From Temnothorax longispinosus (Eukaryota > Arthropoda > Insecta > Hymenoptera > Formicidae): DNA of 64,000 bases. This document shows positions 25,747-37,900 of the stretch, one piece after another. Each line of letters begins with the position of its first letter. Position 1 is the stretch's first letter. The DNA lies in contig NC_092363.1 in NCBI RefSeq assembly GCF_030848805.1, forward strand, positions 2,480,001 to 2,544,000, written 5' to 3'. The notes beneath the pieces are model-generated. The model did no database searches, had not been told where the DNA came from, and was given only the letters and a program-made list of their open reading frames with translations. The translations under genes were made by a program, and so were the position numbers.

Positions 25747-26959
25747 TGCGTATATCTCTCCTCCGTATGTACGGAAAGATGGTGTTCAGAGCTTTTGCTC
25801 CTCGATGCAGAACCGCTTCCGCCGGCTCGCGTCCACTGCATTATTCAATTCTGATCGCTCGCAATAAAGAAGCGGAATAAGGGACGCACAATCGCCCTAG
25901 CACGCCGCCACATGGATCGCGGCGGGCACGTATGATATTTTTCTCACCAGGTACTTTTCATACGTCCACGTACGTGGTTGCAGTATTGATGTATGCGTAT
26001 TGGTGACGATATACACGCGCGAGTATCGCTCGCGATTTCGGTATTAAGGATCCACGTACGCAGAATACATGCCTAATCGCCGCAATTTATTTTAATAAGA
26101 AGAATCGAGACTATGTTAAGTTTCTGTTTCACGATTTCAAATATGTAAGTTCGCTTTCCGAGTAATAATACGTAGGAAAGTACGAAAAAGCGCGATACCT
26201 TTGACGCACGACCCGAGGTAATTGCATCGGTGAAGATTGTACCGATCAGGTTTCACTCGAAAGAGCCCGCTCGACGGAAATAAACTTTATGGCGGCGAAC
26301 TCGTTAAAGAATGTAAAAACATACTCCGCCTTTGTACCACGCGAGACAGGATCTCGCCAGGATTTAGCGTCGAGGAACAGAAAATGCATTGTAATACAAT
26401 ATTTAGAGATTTTTCGCAGTGCAGTTCTCCTCGCGAAGTTATCATTTTTCGTTGAAAACTATCGGTTTTGCTGAAACGTGAAACTAAAGTAATCAGAATC
26501 ATGCGGATATTATTTCGTGATTTTTATTAGGGAGTCTCCAGCGACGGCGGTTTGCGGAGAAATCGGTGAACTATTGACACGGAAATTCGAAGATAAAGAG
26601 AGACGTTCAGCGCGGGGAGAGGAAAAAGAAGGAGGAGAGGGAAACAGAGATGACATCCCTTATCGAGGCATGGGCCCCGGAATGGTTCGAGAAAGATTGG
26701 ATTTTCGCTTCGAATACGCCGCGCCGCGCCGCGCCGCGTCTACGAGAGGCCGAGGGGATTCCTCTCACGTCTCGCGCGATTCTATCTCGCGGAACCTCGG
26801 CACGGAGTGATGCTCGGGCGAGATTCGCAGTCTCGCAATCGCAGTCGCAGCAAGCCGCTCGGGAAGTGATTTCGAGGCTAATGCATCGCCGCGTTAAAGA
26901 TAACGCGGGGAAAACATGGGGCATCATCCCCCTTGAGCAAACTTGCCACAATACGCGCG

Positions 26960-27424
26960 GCGGTGGACGGCACGGGGGAGGAATCTTTATCGCGGAATTA
27001 TGCAGCGAGATGAATCGCCAAATTCGTACGTCGTCTGCGATGAAGTAGGTCATGTCCGAGGAAAATTCCCGGGGAGGACTCCTGAATGTCGCGTAAGCGG
27101 GAATCGATGGCAATGGCCCAGCCAGAAGTCGAGCATGAGGCTTGCAGCGCAAAATGAAGAGAACAGGAGAACACTGTAATAATCACGTCTAATCCGTTTT
27201 ATATATTTATCACACAGTTGGAAATTATTTCGGGAGAGAATAATAGATCGCCGTAAAAATACGACCTGAGGAAAACACGTTTGTCCCCGTACAAATCGGC
27301 GGTGCGCGGTCGATGACTCGCGGCGGAAGAATCTTTATCGCGGAATTATGCAGCGCGACGAGTCGTCGACCTCAGATTTTGTCTACGATAAAACGGAACG
27401 ATGTCCGAGGAAAATTTTGGGAGG
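26960..27424. repeat. Diverged direct duplication, ~100 bp, offset ~348 bp
   Basis: Copy 1 (about 26960-27070) and copy 2 (about 27298-27424) share GAATCTTTATCGCGGAATTA followed by TGCAGCG (26981 and 27329), a GCGATGAA/ACGATAAA block and TGTCCGAGGAAAATT (27053 and 27402). Both lie in a CpG-rich patch. The conserved words keep their spacing (348-349), so the copies are colinear. Confidence 0.85.
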
Positions 27425-29767
27425 AAGTATTTGCCCGCCAAAAGATCTCAAAATAAAAATCTAGGAGGAATTTTGACACAAGATTAAATAAATGGAAGAA
27501 ATAATTTCGATTTAAATTCATGTTTATTATTTATATTATAGTGCAATATTCATATAACATTTCATTGTCATTGTCTTCTATTTACTCGTATCAACAATAT
27601 AAAATCCCAAATGATTGAACAACCCAACGTATTTTAGAGACGATAATTTAGGGATTGCTGCGCCGACAGTTGGACGTTCGTTAGATTTAATTTCTCTTTT
27701 AGATCATCTACTATACATTAATTGCCGGAAGCACGGAATTATTTTGCTTATATGCGCGTGCAAAAATCGACATGGTTCTCTGTGCGACCCGTACTGGCAA
27801 ATTGAAGTACCAAGATAAATTACATATTTCTGATCATGAATAAAACTTTAAAAAATATTTTAAAGATTCATCTCCCTTTTTGAGACTCCACACTCCACAG
27901 AAGTACGAGGTGCAACTCTTGCGACCGCGAGATTTTTACATAGCGATAAAGCAATCGGAGGCGAAGCTTCGCCAATGCTCTCGTCTTCTCTTATCGGGAT
28001 ATCGTCACGGACTCCGATTTCTGCGTGTCGGAGCACTCGGAGCACAGACGCGCGCCCTCGTTCTCCCTGGCGCGCGCGCACGCGCGCGCAGCTGGTGTCC
28101 TTTTAACACGATGCCGGATGGCAATAAACCACGGGAACTGGTTGGCGCACGGCCGGCGAAGAAGAGGAGGCACGGGATTTACGCGGGATTGTATTACCGG
28201 GCGGGGTGTAGCCAGCTGCTCGGTGTCGCGTTTTATAACGTTACGACTGACATTAGCTCTCTCCGGCATGTCCCTCGCGTTACTCGCTCGTATGCGGCCA
28301 CAATGGGCGCGAGTCTCGCGCTCGTTTAGAACCGCGGCCGGGCCATTAACACCGCCATTCTTACCGATCGTTCGCACGACAGCCTTGCGAGACCGGGACG
28401 ACTGTCGTCGCCTGATAGTGGCGATGGCCCGTAGGGCAATAGACGCGGAGAGATCGTAACTCCCTCGCGAACTGTGGGATTTACGGAAAAAAGCTTTTAG
28501 CCTCGACAGCGCATTATCATTGCTTTATCTCGCGAGCGGGAGAGCGAGCATTTGGTAGTATTTTTGACGATTGTAATTAGTTTAATATAACGATACGTAC
28601 ATATAGCGCGCGACGCGTACGCACGAATAGACGTATATCCATAGAAGCATATCAGTTTCACCGCGCGGGAAACATTCACGGAGATTTCATTTCACGATAT
28701 TACTCAGGCTTACGGTAGCTTTATGCGAAATATGAGAAAATCCTCAAAAATGATATTGCGACATAAATTTCACCCGGAGCAATCTGATAACTTCTTGCAG
28801 AGGTATTACTTGGGCTTGCTGCTAGTTTGTACATGATGTATAAAAATATGCGAGGATCTATTTTGTTGGAAGATTTCGTGAATGCAAACTTATGAAGCAA
28901 CTTGTAGCTAAGCCCAAAATCTTCCCCGTCCTTTTCATCCCATTTTATCGACTTTTTTTTTCTTCGTACACGAAGATTGACAGGATTGTCAAGAAGTGAT
29001 TGACAAGGTCTCTCGTCAAATCTCGCGATCTATGGCGTTTCCCATCCATCTTTCATTGGAAAATAACTCGTGTTCCGTTCGCGGCAAACATTCTATTCTC
29101 CATGATGACGTTAAAAATTAATATCCAGACGCAAACGTGAAATTTAGCTAAAGATAATAGACATAAAGCTTGACGTCGAGCGCGTAGTTTACGAGGCGCC
29201 TTGCAGTCTTAAAATCGTAATACCGCGGAATCTTCGCGGCACAGTCACTCTGAATATTCAGTGGTATCGCACTTATTATTACTGTGTGCCGAGAAACGCA
29301 TACAAGAGCTGCGCCGCCGCCGCCGCCGCCGCGCCGCGAGGCGGTACACACTCTCTCTCTCCCTTTCTCTCTCCCTCCCGCTATCTCGGAGTGGTAATCG
29401 AGCGATTAAAATTATAATCTCGGCGTAATCACGCCGTTCCATTACGGCACATAGTACGCGCGCGTGCGCGTGCGCGTGCGCGTGCACGGGCGAGCGCTCG
29501 CTCGCTTGCGCGCCCAGACCCGCGCGCGTCTAATTAATATTAAAAGGCCGAAATTAATAATTAGAGGCGTCGCGCTAGCGGCGAGAAAGCAGGCGGCGGC
29601 TGTCGGAAGGCGCGGCTCGGCGCGCAGCTACGCGCCGACGTGCCCTCCGCGGAACAATGGCTGCGAAAGCAGACTTCATTATCCCCCGGGCGTGTTAGCA
29701 ACGATCGTAATTTTTCACCTGAGAGTGGGATTCAATTTCAACTGCGGCGCGTCGTGTTACCTGTGTC

Positions 29768-29798
<31 letters not shown>

Positions 29799-32700
29799 GT
29801 CACCTTATCTTCCCTTTGAAACGCGTTTGGCTGGACCCGCGCGCGGACCGGGGTATCAGATTTTTATTAGGATTCTTTCTACGTGTACCTCCTACGGGAC
29901 CCACGGTAACGTTCCTCAACGTCGACAATCGTCGTACCTTAGAACGCGCTTCGTCTGCGCTACGCGATCTCGGGGGAGATCGCAGATAAGCGCCGCTCGT
30001 GACAAACGATCGAGTATCAGCAGCCTCCGAAATTTTTCACGCCTCTTCTCGGAAGGATCCATTATTATTTTCTAGCGGTCGGGGGCTACCCGAAGTAACG
30101 TCGCTACGGTATAGGTATCACTTCAGATGATAGATAAGTTCGAACAAAAGAATTTATAAAGGGACAGAGGAAGAGATGACTATTGAAGATTTCATAGGGA
30201 ATGTATTCATTATTAGATGTAGAGAGGAACCTATGAAAGTAGTGGCAGAAAAATGTAAAGATAAGTATCTTATCTGCGGGATTATTGTCTTATTTTTCAT
30301 ACTCGAAAGAGATTGAAATTCGAACAATTCGACAGATGAAATAATGAATAATTAGAAGAAAATTAAAGATAAACTTATATATACGTCCCACTTTAATAAT
30401 TTAATAACTAATAATTAAATTAATAATTAATTTAATAAAGTACATCGAAAATGAAAAGAGAATAGAGTGGACTTCACTCGGATATTTGCTCGATATTTAA
30501 TATCGGTCTTAACGCGCGTTTTCCATTTCTTTCGAAGACCATCCCGTCATCCGTTAAACGCCAATGAAGGGCGCGTGACACTACTGGGTAGCTTTCGAAG
30601 TTTGGAATGGTGTAGGAACTATACACAGGCACTCGTCGCTGCCAATCGTTCCTGCGATGGAACATGCGTTACATCATAATTGGATCACACGCTCGATTCT
30701 ATCCTCAGCCCGCGCAGCTGGAACAGTCCAATCTTCCACTCAGACGACACTCAACTCAATATGTGGCAGCAACGCCGCTCGCAATTACCTCTTTAACTTC
30801 CAATATATCAGACAGCCGTCCAATTGGTTTAATCGGTGGAGGTGTTTTGTGTTTTGTACACGTACATACAATCCACGTCCACTGCCATCGACGTTGCCCG
30901 GTTGGAGTAGCTACCTGCTTAAAGCGACGGTGGGTTCTTTCGTGACCGGACTACGACTTAACTTAGATCAGGAACATCCTAACTTCGCAGCGGGACTGCG
31001 TAATCCGGCCAGGTTGCTGACGATCAAACTCGGCGCTCCTCGACCCACTTTTACATTGGTTAAAGGAGCATCCGCACGTTTTCGAACTTCCTTCCCGAAA
31101 GTCGTGCCGCGGCAACTTCGCGCTTTAGCTTTACGCTTACGCTCCCCGAGTTAGATTAAGCTGTCACAAGAAAAATCGCAGACCGTTTGAATCAAAGGGA
31201 AGAGGGATTTGAGATCTGCAATTTCTCATTCCCGAGCAATCCGGCAATCTCGAAGAATTTTCGTAAATTCTTGCGATAGATAAAAAATTGCGTAGCGACA
31301 CCTTTTTATAATTAGAAATGCCGTTTGCATTCAAATGTGATACAGCTAATTGTAAGATAGTAGTGTAATCTTCCGTTGAAGCTTCGGCAGGAATTCATAT
31401 TTCTCTCACGTTCCCTTCGCCGCTACTAACGATAATTAGCGAAGAAAGAGCCGTACGTCGTGACCGAGCGGAGGACGGACCAACCGGTAACTTAATCCAT
31501 CGTATCGATTAGGAAATATAACCCAATTTCAGCTAACCGATTTACTCGCACAAATGGATTAACCCGGCTTGGAGAGGGGCCACGGCGTGAACACGCCGAA
31601 TTGCTGCTTACTCCGTTCTTCCGCAGTGCTATCCCCGGCTTTGCTATCTCTCCTTTTTCCTCGTTTATCTTGTTTTCAGCCACTCCCCTCGCTTCATTTG
31701 TCTGTTACGTGCAATCAAGAATCCAGTTGTCCCGACCGGAGCGCCGTACATCTATCCGGAGGCTCTTAGCCGGGTCAGGGAGTTAGATTTATTTATTTCC
31801 CAGAAAAAAAATTTCTAGAGCTTCACTTCGGGAAATCTAGCGGAATACGGAAGTAATCGCGAACCGTTATAAATTAATCATGAGAGTTAATTAATGAGTA
31901 AAAGAGAAAAAGTATTTCCAGCAAACTAATTCAATCAATAATAGAGTAATGTATACATATAAGAAAGCTTCAAAGAAAATATTATTAATATTAATAAAAC
32001 AAAAAATATAGAAACATTTATTAGCTATTTTATGTTGGACTATTGATCTTGCTGGCAGAACATTTATTTTTAAATTAGTTGACGACTATAAGTAGATAAA
32101 AAGAAGAATTGTGCGCAATCTTCTTGAAACTTCTATTCAAAGTTGTATATTTTTATTAAATTATTTCTGCAATTGAATTATATTTGAAATATATCTACTT
32201 AGTCGCGCGGACGATTCAGAGATGAAGTAAGACTACCTTTGGCCATCTTCCAACTTAGAAAAAAAAATTCCCATTATTTCGCCATTAAGTTTTTTCCTCC
32301 CCCGATTTTTGTCGGACGTTGAGCACACCGATACTTTTAGTAAATTAATTTTACGCCGCTTCGTTCCTAAGTTAATGATACAGAGGAAAAAGTAATATTT
32401 ATTACGCGGGATTTCTTCTCTCGCGCGTATCTTCTTTTTTTCTGCGTCGCCGTGTAAGAACGCCCGGGACTTTTGCCAGTGATATTTTTTCACGTCATGT
32501 CTGATTGCTTCCTGCTCTAGAAAATATGAGCGGACATTTATAGGATCGCGAAGCGGGATCTAAGCGTGATTATTTATGGTATTTGTCACAGACGGGGTTT
32601 ATTAAGCAACTTATAAATTACGCGCGGCATACATGACATCTCAACGGATTCCTTCAAAGGGCCGGGATGATGGAAACGCTTATCTCTAAACTCTGCAAGA

Positions 32701-33162
32701 TGTCTGTCTCACAGCTTATCTTTAGAATTTTCTTTCATGTCATCTATCATTCTTTGACAAATCTTTCGCAGTTTAAAGAGAATGAAAAATTGCAAACTGA
32801 AATAAACGTTCAAATTAGATACGTTCTGAAGAAAAAAGTAATTTGTTCTATACTTACGATTAAAATATTATTCTTAAAATATCTATATTTTTGGAATTAT
32901 GAGAATAGAGGAAACTAAATTTTAACATTCGATCGAATTGATTTCTGCTGAATAAATAAAGAAAATCATTCGACTGTTTCAACGTTTCTGGAGACAACTA
33001 GTATTTCACGATCGATATATCGTGTTACTTCCAGGAAATATCTTTTTAAACCACTTTAAATCACTTCGCTTACATCCCGTGAAAATGAAACGTTACCTTA
33101 AGGCGATAAGTTCGGGATTAAATCCCAACGTTCTGACTGCTTTCGAACTGGCGTCGAACCTG
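27425..33162. other. Non-coding intron sequence
   Basis: CpG-rich patches at 27880-28700, 29140-30110 and 30470-31150, AT-rich elsewhere (31790-33160 in particular). A plus-strand open frame at 30657-31154 (165 codons) is the least repeat-driven of the long frames here, but it has no domain I recognise and no supporting splice sites. A (GCC)n run occurs at 29311-29339 and a CT-rich tract near 29770-29800. Confidence 0.55.
29311..29339. repeat. (GCC)n trinucleotide repeat
   Basis: About nine GCC units in a CpG-rich patch. Confidence 0.9.
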
Positions 33163-33533
33163 CTATTTCCTCTAAACACAAAAAATGCATATGATTCAAT
33201 AATATTTAACTATAACACCTGACACGCGTAATGCTGTTAATTTAAGTACGGCAACTACGTAAAATACTTAAAGCAAGTCAACGGTACAGTTAATATTATC
33301 ATAGTTACTACATATGCACCATCTTGTTGATTCAAATATAAATTTATTTAATCTGTATACTTTGTGTATATTGCTACAAATCAGTTATTTGTCAGATATT
33401 ACACTTAAATATTGTTGATTCATGTACAATTGTTTTTAGAGGAAATAGAAATGTGTGTATATTAATTATACAAATGCTCGATGCAATCGACACGTGTAAT
33501 CCTTAATATCTTTGTGTATATATATAGACAAAA
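33163..33533 (-). repeat. Single reverse-oriented copy of the 430-bp repeat unit
   Basis: 371 bp that is the reverse complement of the array unit at 12341-14240. It starts inside one inverted-repeat arm (CTATTTCCTCTAAACACA), runs through the whole core to the other arm (TAGAGGAAATAGAAATG, ending 33452) and ends about 80 bp into the spacer (TATATATAGACAAAA). The flanking sequence is unrelated to the array flanks, so this is a dispersed copy about 19 kb from the array. Confidence 0.93.
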
Positions 33534-34717
33534 GCGTAAAACCGACTCGAAAGAGATTTTTCGTAAGCATTCGATTCTCAAGCAGCCGCGCCTCGTGTTC
33601 GGGGCTTTATACTACGTGAATTTTTAAGCGGAAAATCCAATATTGGCGCCGCGGCGCATTGTTAAGTTCCCGCTTGTTTCCTTTTTCTGGTCTGGCTTCA
33701 AGTCCTCCCCTTTTGCCCTTCCCTCTATCCTCTCGTCCCTACCAGAGACGTACTGTCAATCGAGTTATTCTTACGGGATTTCAGCCGCGGCGCGCGCATA
33801 ATGCTATTCATGAGTCCGCATGATTATCGGAAAACTATATTTATCCTAGGCACCATATTAAATCCCTGTTTCGACGTTGGCCTTTCATCCGGTCCGGCTA
33901 TTGGCCACGCTTATCCCGGTGCCTCGCGACGAGGGGGACGAAGATAAATATCGTCGATGATGAAAATAAAATCCTTGACACGGGTCCGACGGGTAGGGCC
34001 TGAACCTCGCCGGTCACCCCCGCGCGAACGTCATTCCCCGAAAAGCCCGCGGGTTTCCGTGCGTCTCGTGCGGGCGATATACGGCACACGCACACGCGGC
34101 CTGCCATGTCGGGCTTAATGGCGGCATCTGCATCTTTTATAAGCACGGCGTTATCTGCATCCCCGGACGCGCGTTGCCGATGCCCCGATGGTCTATGTAC
34201 CACGACGCGATCGCCGTCGCCTCCGCCTGGCACACGTGCGCCGAACAGATACCGGTCATCGATTTATCGCCGGTGCGTATTGCCCTCGGAGCGACGTCGG
34301 ATCAAGCGGAGCCCGCGCGTACGCGCAGTCAACTCTCCCATTTATTACCCCCGACGCGCCGCACCGATACATGCCGACGAGTATCGGCATGAATTTAACT
34401 AATAATCAGCAGTAACCAAGACACATGGGAGATACTAATCGACGTCTCGGCTCCATTCTGATTCGCAATCGCACGGACGATTTGTCATCGTCGGCCGATC
34501 ATTCGATCTCGCGCAGGTATTAATCGCGACGATCGATTCGTCGAGGTGACCCGAGGTAACCTGATTAAGACGTATCATCTTGCGTAATTTAACACATATA
34601 TACACGTGTATATTACGGCGGAGCGTAATCATGCGCGGTTTCACGATATAACGTTACTTCCATCTCGTCTCTCTAAGACGCGTATCCTAACATCTCGGTT
34701 ATTTCTTGTTGTTTCAG
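33534..34717. other. Intron sequence up to the first recognised exon
   Basis: CpG-rich from about 33600. Frames on both strands (33898-34415) overlap and are not supported. The last 30 bp are a pyrimidine-rich tract (TTATTTCTTGTTGTTTCAG) serving as the 3' splice site of the exon at 34718. Confidence 0.65.
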
Positions 34718-34995
34718 GCTTCCGCCACCGCAACAGCAGGTGACGGTGGGCTCACTGGGCGGCGGTTTAGGCGGCGCCGGAAATGGCGGTACCGCCACAG
34801 TAGGCGCGCAAGGCCAGGCTATGGTGATGCCGGGTTTTCCGCTTCGTGCCGCAGCGGTGCCGCACTACTCCCCGTATTCGCCGTCGCGCTTTCACATCGA
34901 CAAACGTTGTCAGCACAGGTGCTCCTGGAAATGCTTCTCGATCGCCCTGATCCTCTTGGCCGTGGCGCTGACGGCGATGCTGGCGTACTTTGCTG
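34718..34995 (+). CDS. Ten-a: Teneurin exon: end of cytoplasmic domain and transmembrane segment
   Basis: The acceptor follows a pyrimidine-rich tract ending TTTCAG; the first base completes a codon from an exon not seen here. The donor is G/GTAAGT and the exon ends after codon position 1. Residues 1-60 are a cytoplasmic stretch rich in Pro, Gln, Gly and Ala. A basic Cys-containing cluster (DKRCQHRCSWKC) follows, then a 20-residue hydrophobic segment (residues 73-92, IALILLAVALTAML in its middle) that continues into the next exon. Basic residues before the span and an ectodomain after it fit the type II, N-in topology of teneurins. There is no start codon to choose: the protein begins upstream. 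The Cys residues beside the membrane could be palmitoylated; that is inference. Confidence 0.93.
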
Positions 34996-37900
34996 GTAAG
35001 TGATCGTCGCCTTAAACCCTTTCAACGAACTTTATTTTGAAGCTTCGAACGCGATCGTGCGGCTCCGCTACGCCGAATATATCGCAGCCGATTTTAGATT
35101 GAATGAATGTCTGATTAGATTAATGTGAACTGAAGCTGAACTATAAAGATGTAACCAGATCTTTATCTGTAATGCACGAAGAGGATGAGGGACAGCTATT
35201 TAATGCAGCTATTTCATAAATAATATTTGCCTCAATGTAAATTTGAATGAACCGTTTTTATTAGTCCCAGAGCGCACGTCCGAGTCGTAACATAGCCGGC
35301 GGCGGATAGTCCGCGCAATTCTATTGCTGGCTGACCCGAAATTCACGGTACAATAATTCATTATTAACTTGCAAATCTGGTTACGACTAACCCAACCCAC
35401 CTAATGCTAAAATCCATCGGAACGTCGGCATTACTGCACCATGCTAATCCCTGTACGCACAGAGGGGGATTATACATATGACTGACACCATAACATTCCG
35501 CGTGAAGGCATGACGAATTTCACGTAATCATGCAAATCATAACTAAATGAGATTCACAAATATTAGCGGACGTAAAATTCGTATTTTCGCTCGGGTTTCT
35601 AAAGACAAAAAAAAAATTGCTAAGAGCGAGGCAAACTAATTTATTTGTAAAAAGGCTCCGTTTTCGATGTGCCGTAATAACAATTTTTTATGCGGTCGCG
35701 CGGTTTAGATAATATACACGAAATTTAATAAACACAAAAACAGGGTCAGATGAACAAAGCATGAAATTAATAAAAAGGACGGCAGAATTAATTAAATTCT
35801 TACGAGAAAAAGAGAGAAAGTAACCTATTCGGAATATTATACAATGCAGCTGTATTACGTTTGTTCGCACATTATGCATACATTAACATTTTTCTTGCAA
35901 TGTCGGTGCACGTAATATTACCGCAGCAATATTATTTTACGATTGACCTTTAAACACTACATTTCCTAATGATAGAAGCAGTTTTGAGTTATAAAATCCG
36001 GTTTATTTTAAATGTTATGTTGAAACATTTCTTGCGAAGAGATTATTACCGAATTCATTTTGTTTTATAGATTTTCGAAATACTGCATTAAAAAAATTAT
36101 TTTCACAATGTCTGCTGTCTGTTAAAGAAGAATGTTTACATGATATACATAAAAAGGAAATATGTGAAAAGGAAATATAAATGTAACATCTTATAAACAC
36201 ATTTTCCTGCACTTACTATCGTTTCGCTTTTAATCTTAAATTTATGTTCTCTTATTGTTGAATTATTATTATAATCATAACAGTAGAACAGAATAATACT
36301 TTGATCGTGTGCAAACGATGTATATAGCCGTATTCGGGAAAATTAAATACTGTTTAACGGCGGAAGTCCGGATGTTCTGTAGGAAGCGTAGCTACGGCGT
36401 AACATTGCCAGCGTAATGGTTCATTTAACGCGGAGTGGTTGGCTCCATCCGGTTAGGGAGAGGCAAAAATATTGCCCGTCGATAGCGAGGAAGCGTTTCC
36501 GTGGCATGGGGTGCGTTTTACCCGTAACACTCGTAGTTGAGAAACTACACACCGTAGCGCGTCACAGAGTCGGGGAAAAGGGTGAACGCATTCGTGTATG
36601 AATCGATACCACGCCTTTCTATCCGTTAATAACAGTAACAGGGAGTCGCAGGAGACACTGCAGAAAGGTACTTCAAACAACAACAATACGTCAGCGTGTG
36701 TGTGTGCGTTTGACGTTCTCAAATATATCATCGATTTCAAAATTTTCAAATTTTCTGTTATATTTGCTGAGAGAAAACAGATTGTCAGAATTTAAAAGTA
36801 CGTGTCTTTGCTAAACGAATCGGGCAATTTCCCAGGGCAATGGCCTACCCGACAAATCGATATCCGTGCAACTAACGGCGCACTACCTCGGTACGCCCTA
36901 CGGCTAACATTGGTAAACTTTGCTGCATAAATAACAACGTGGCGAAAACCGCGCGATGTGTGTAAACGTGAAATCTTATTGAAGCTAAACACTACGACGA
37001 CATTCTTGCCGTTGGTAGCCGGCTCTATTAACGAGCTTTCGCGGCAAGAAAACGAAAGACAAATCGTCCCCTCGTTGATCCGCGTCGTTAAGATCAACGT
37101 TGAAAGAACACCACGTTAGGTTATCACGTTACTGCAAAAAGGTCTTGGAAAATGGCTCCACCAGGTCCGTTATGCTAATGCAGTAGCCAACGGGGTGCGA
37201 GGCCGAAGATACGCGGCGGACGGGCCTGAAGATCGCTGCATCTCCACTCGGTGCCGAGTCCGATTAGAGGAATTAATGCTTGCCTGTTATCAGCGCGCAA
37301 CAGAAAGGAACCTGCTTTCCTCCCTCTCCGCCCCTTTCCGCCTTCACGCAAATCGTGTTTTTGCATTTTCGCTAAAAATCCGAAAATCCGTACGATAATC
37401 ACGGTCCGACTTGCGAACGTATTAGACTTCATCATCCGAAGTCGCAGGGACTAAGGGGGTTTGACGGGAGAACGAAGGGATGCGAGTAGCTGGGCAATGT
37501 GTTCCGCGAATCTATGTAACACCCCTCCGCTTCTCCTGGTGGAACTGTCCACCCCGACTTCGGCGTCCATGTTCTTCTTCCACCTCCCGTCCTGCGTGTC
37601 GCAGGAAGAGAGAGAGATAGAGAGAGAGAGAGAGGGGGGGGAGATGGTAGAGACTGCAAAGTCGATTCTCGGCCTCGAGGAGACTCTACTCGCCAGCTGT
37701 TATTTCTGCATTCCAGTAAATCGAGTCTGGAATCCAATCTGCCTGTTTGCTACTGCATCCAAACTACCCCGCAGCTCCGGCGTTACCTCTCTCCGTCCTC
37801 CCTCGCGCTCGCGTCTCTTTTACGGTCGTTGCAGGTCCGTCTACCCTCTCTCGCCGCGAGCGCACACACACACACACTGCGACTATAGGTATATGCGCGC

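Larger units (their letters stand above)
17930..26500. other. Non-coding intron sequence
   Basis: AT-rich parts (18570-19130, 19830-20720, 22100-22900, 24100-25100) and CpG-rich parts (19130-19720, 21000-22080, 22900-23960). CT-rich tract at about 21438-21466. Open frames in the CpG-rich parts overlap on both strands and have no recognisable domain. The hairpin at 23766 and the microsatellites at 25127 and 25673 are listed separately. Confidence 0.6.

Noticed and set aside
29464..30075. 203-codon plus-strand open frame
   Set aside because: GC-rich simple sequence (CG/TG alternation, CT tract) with no domain or splice support.
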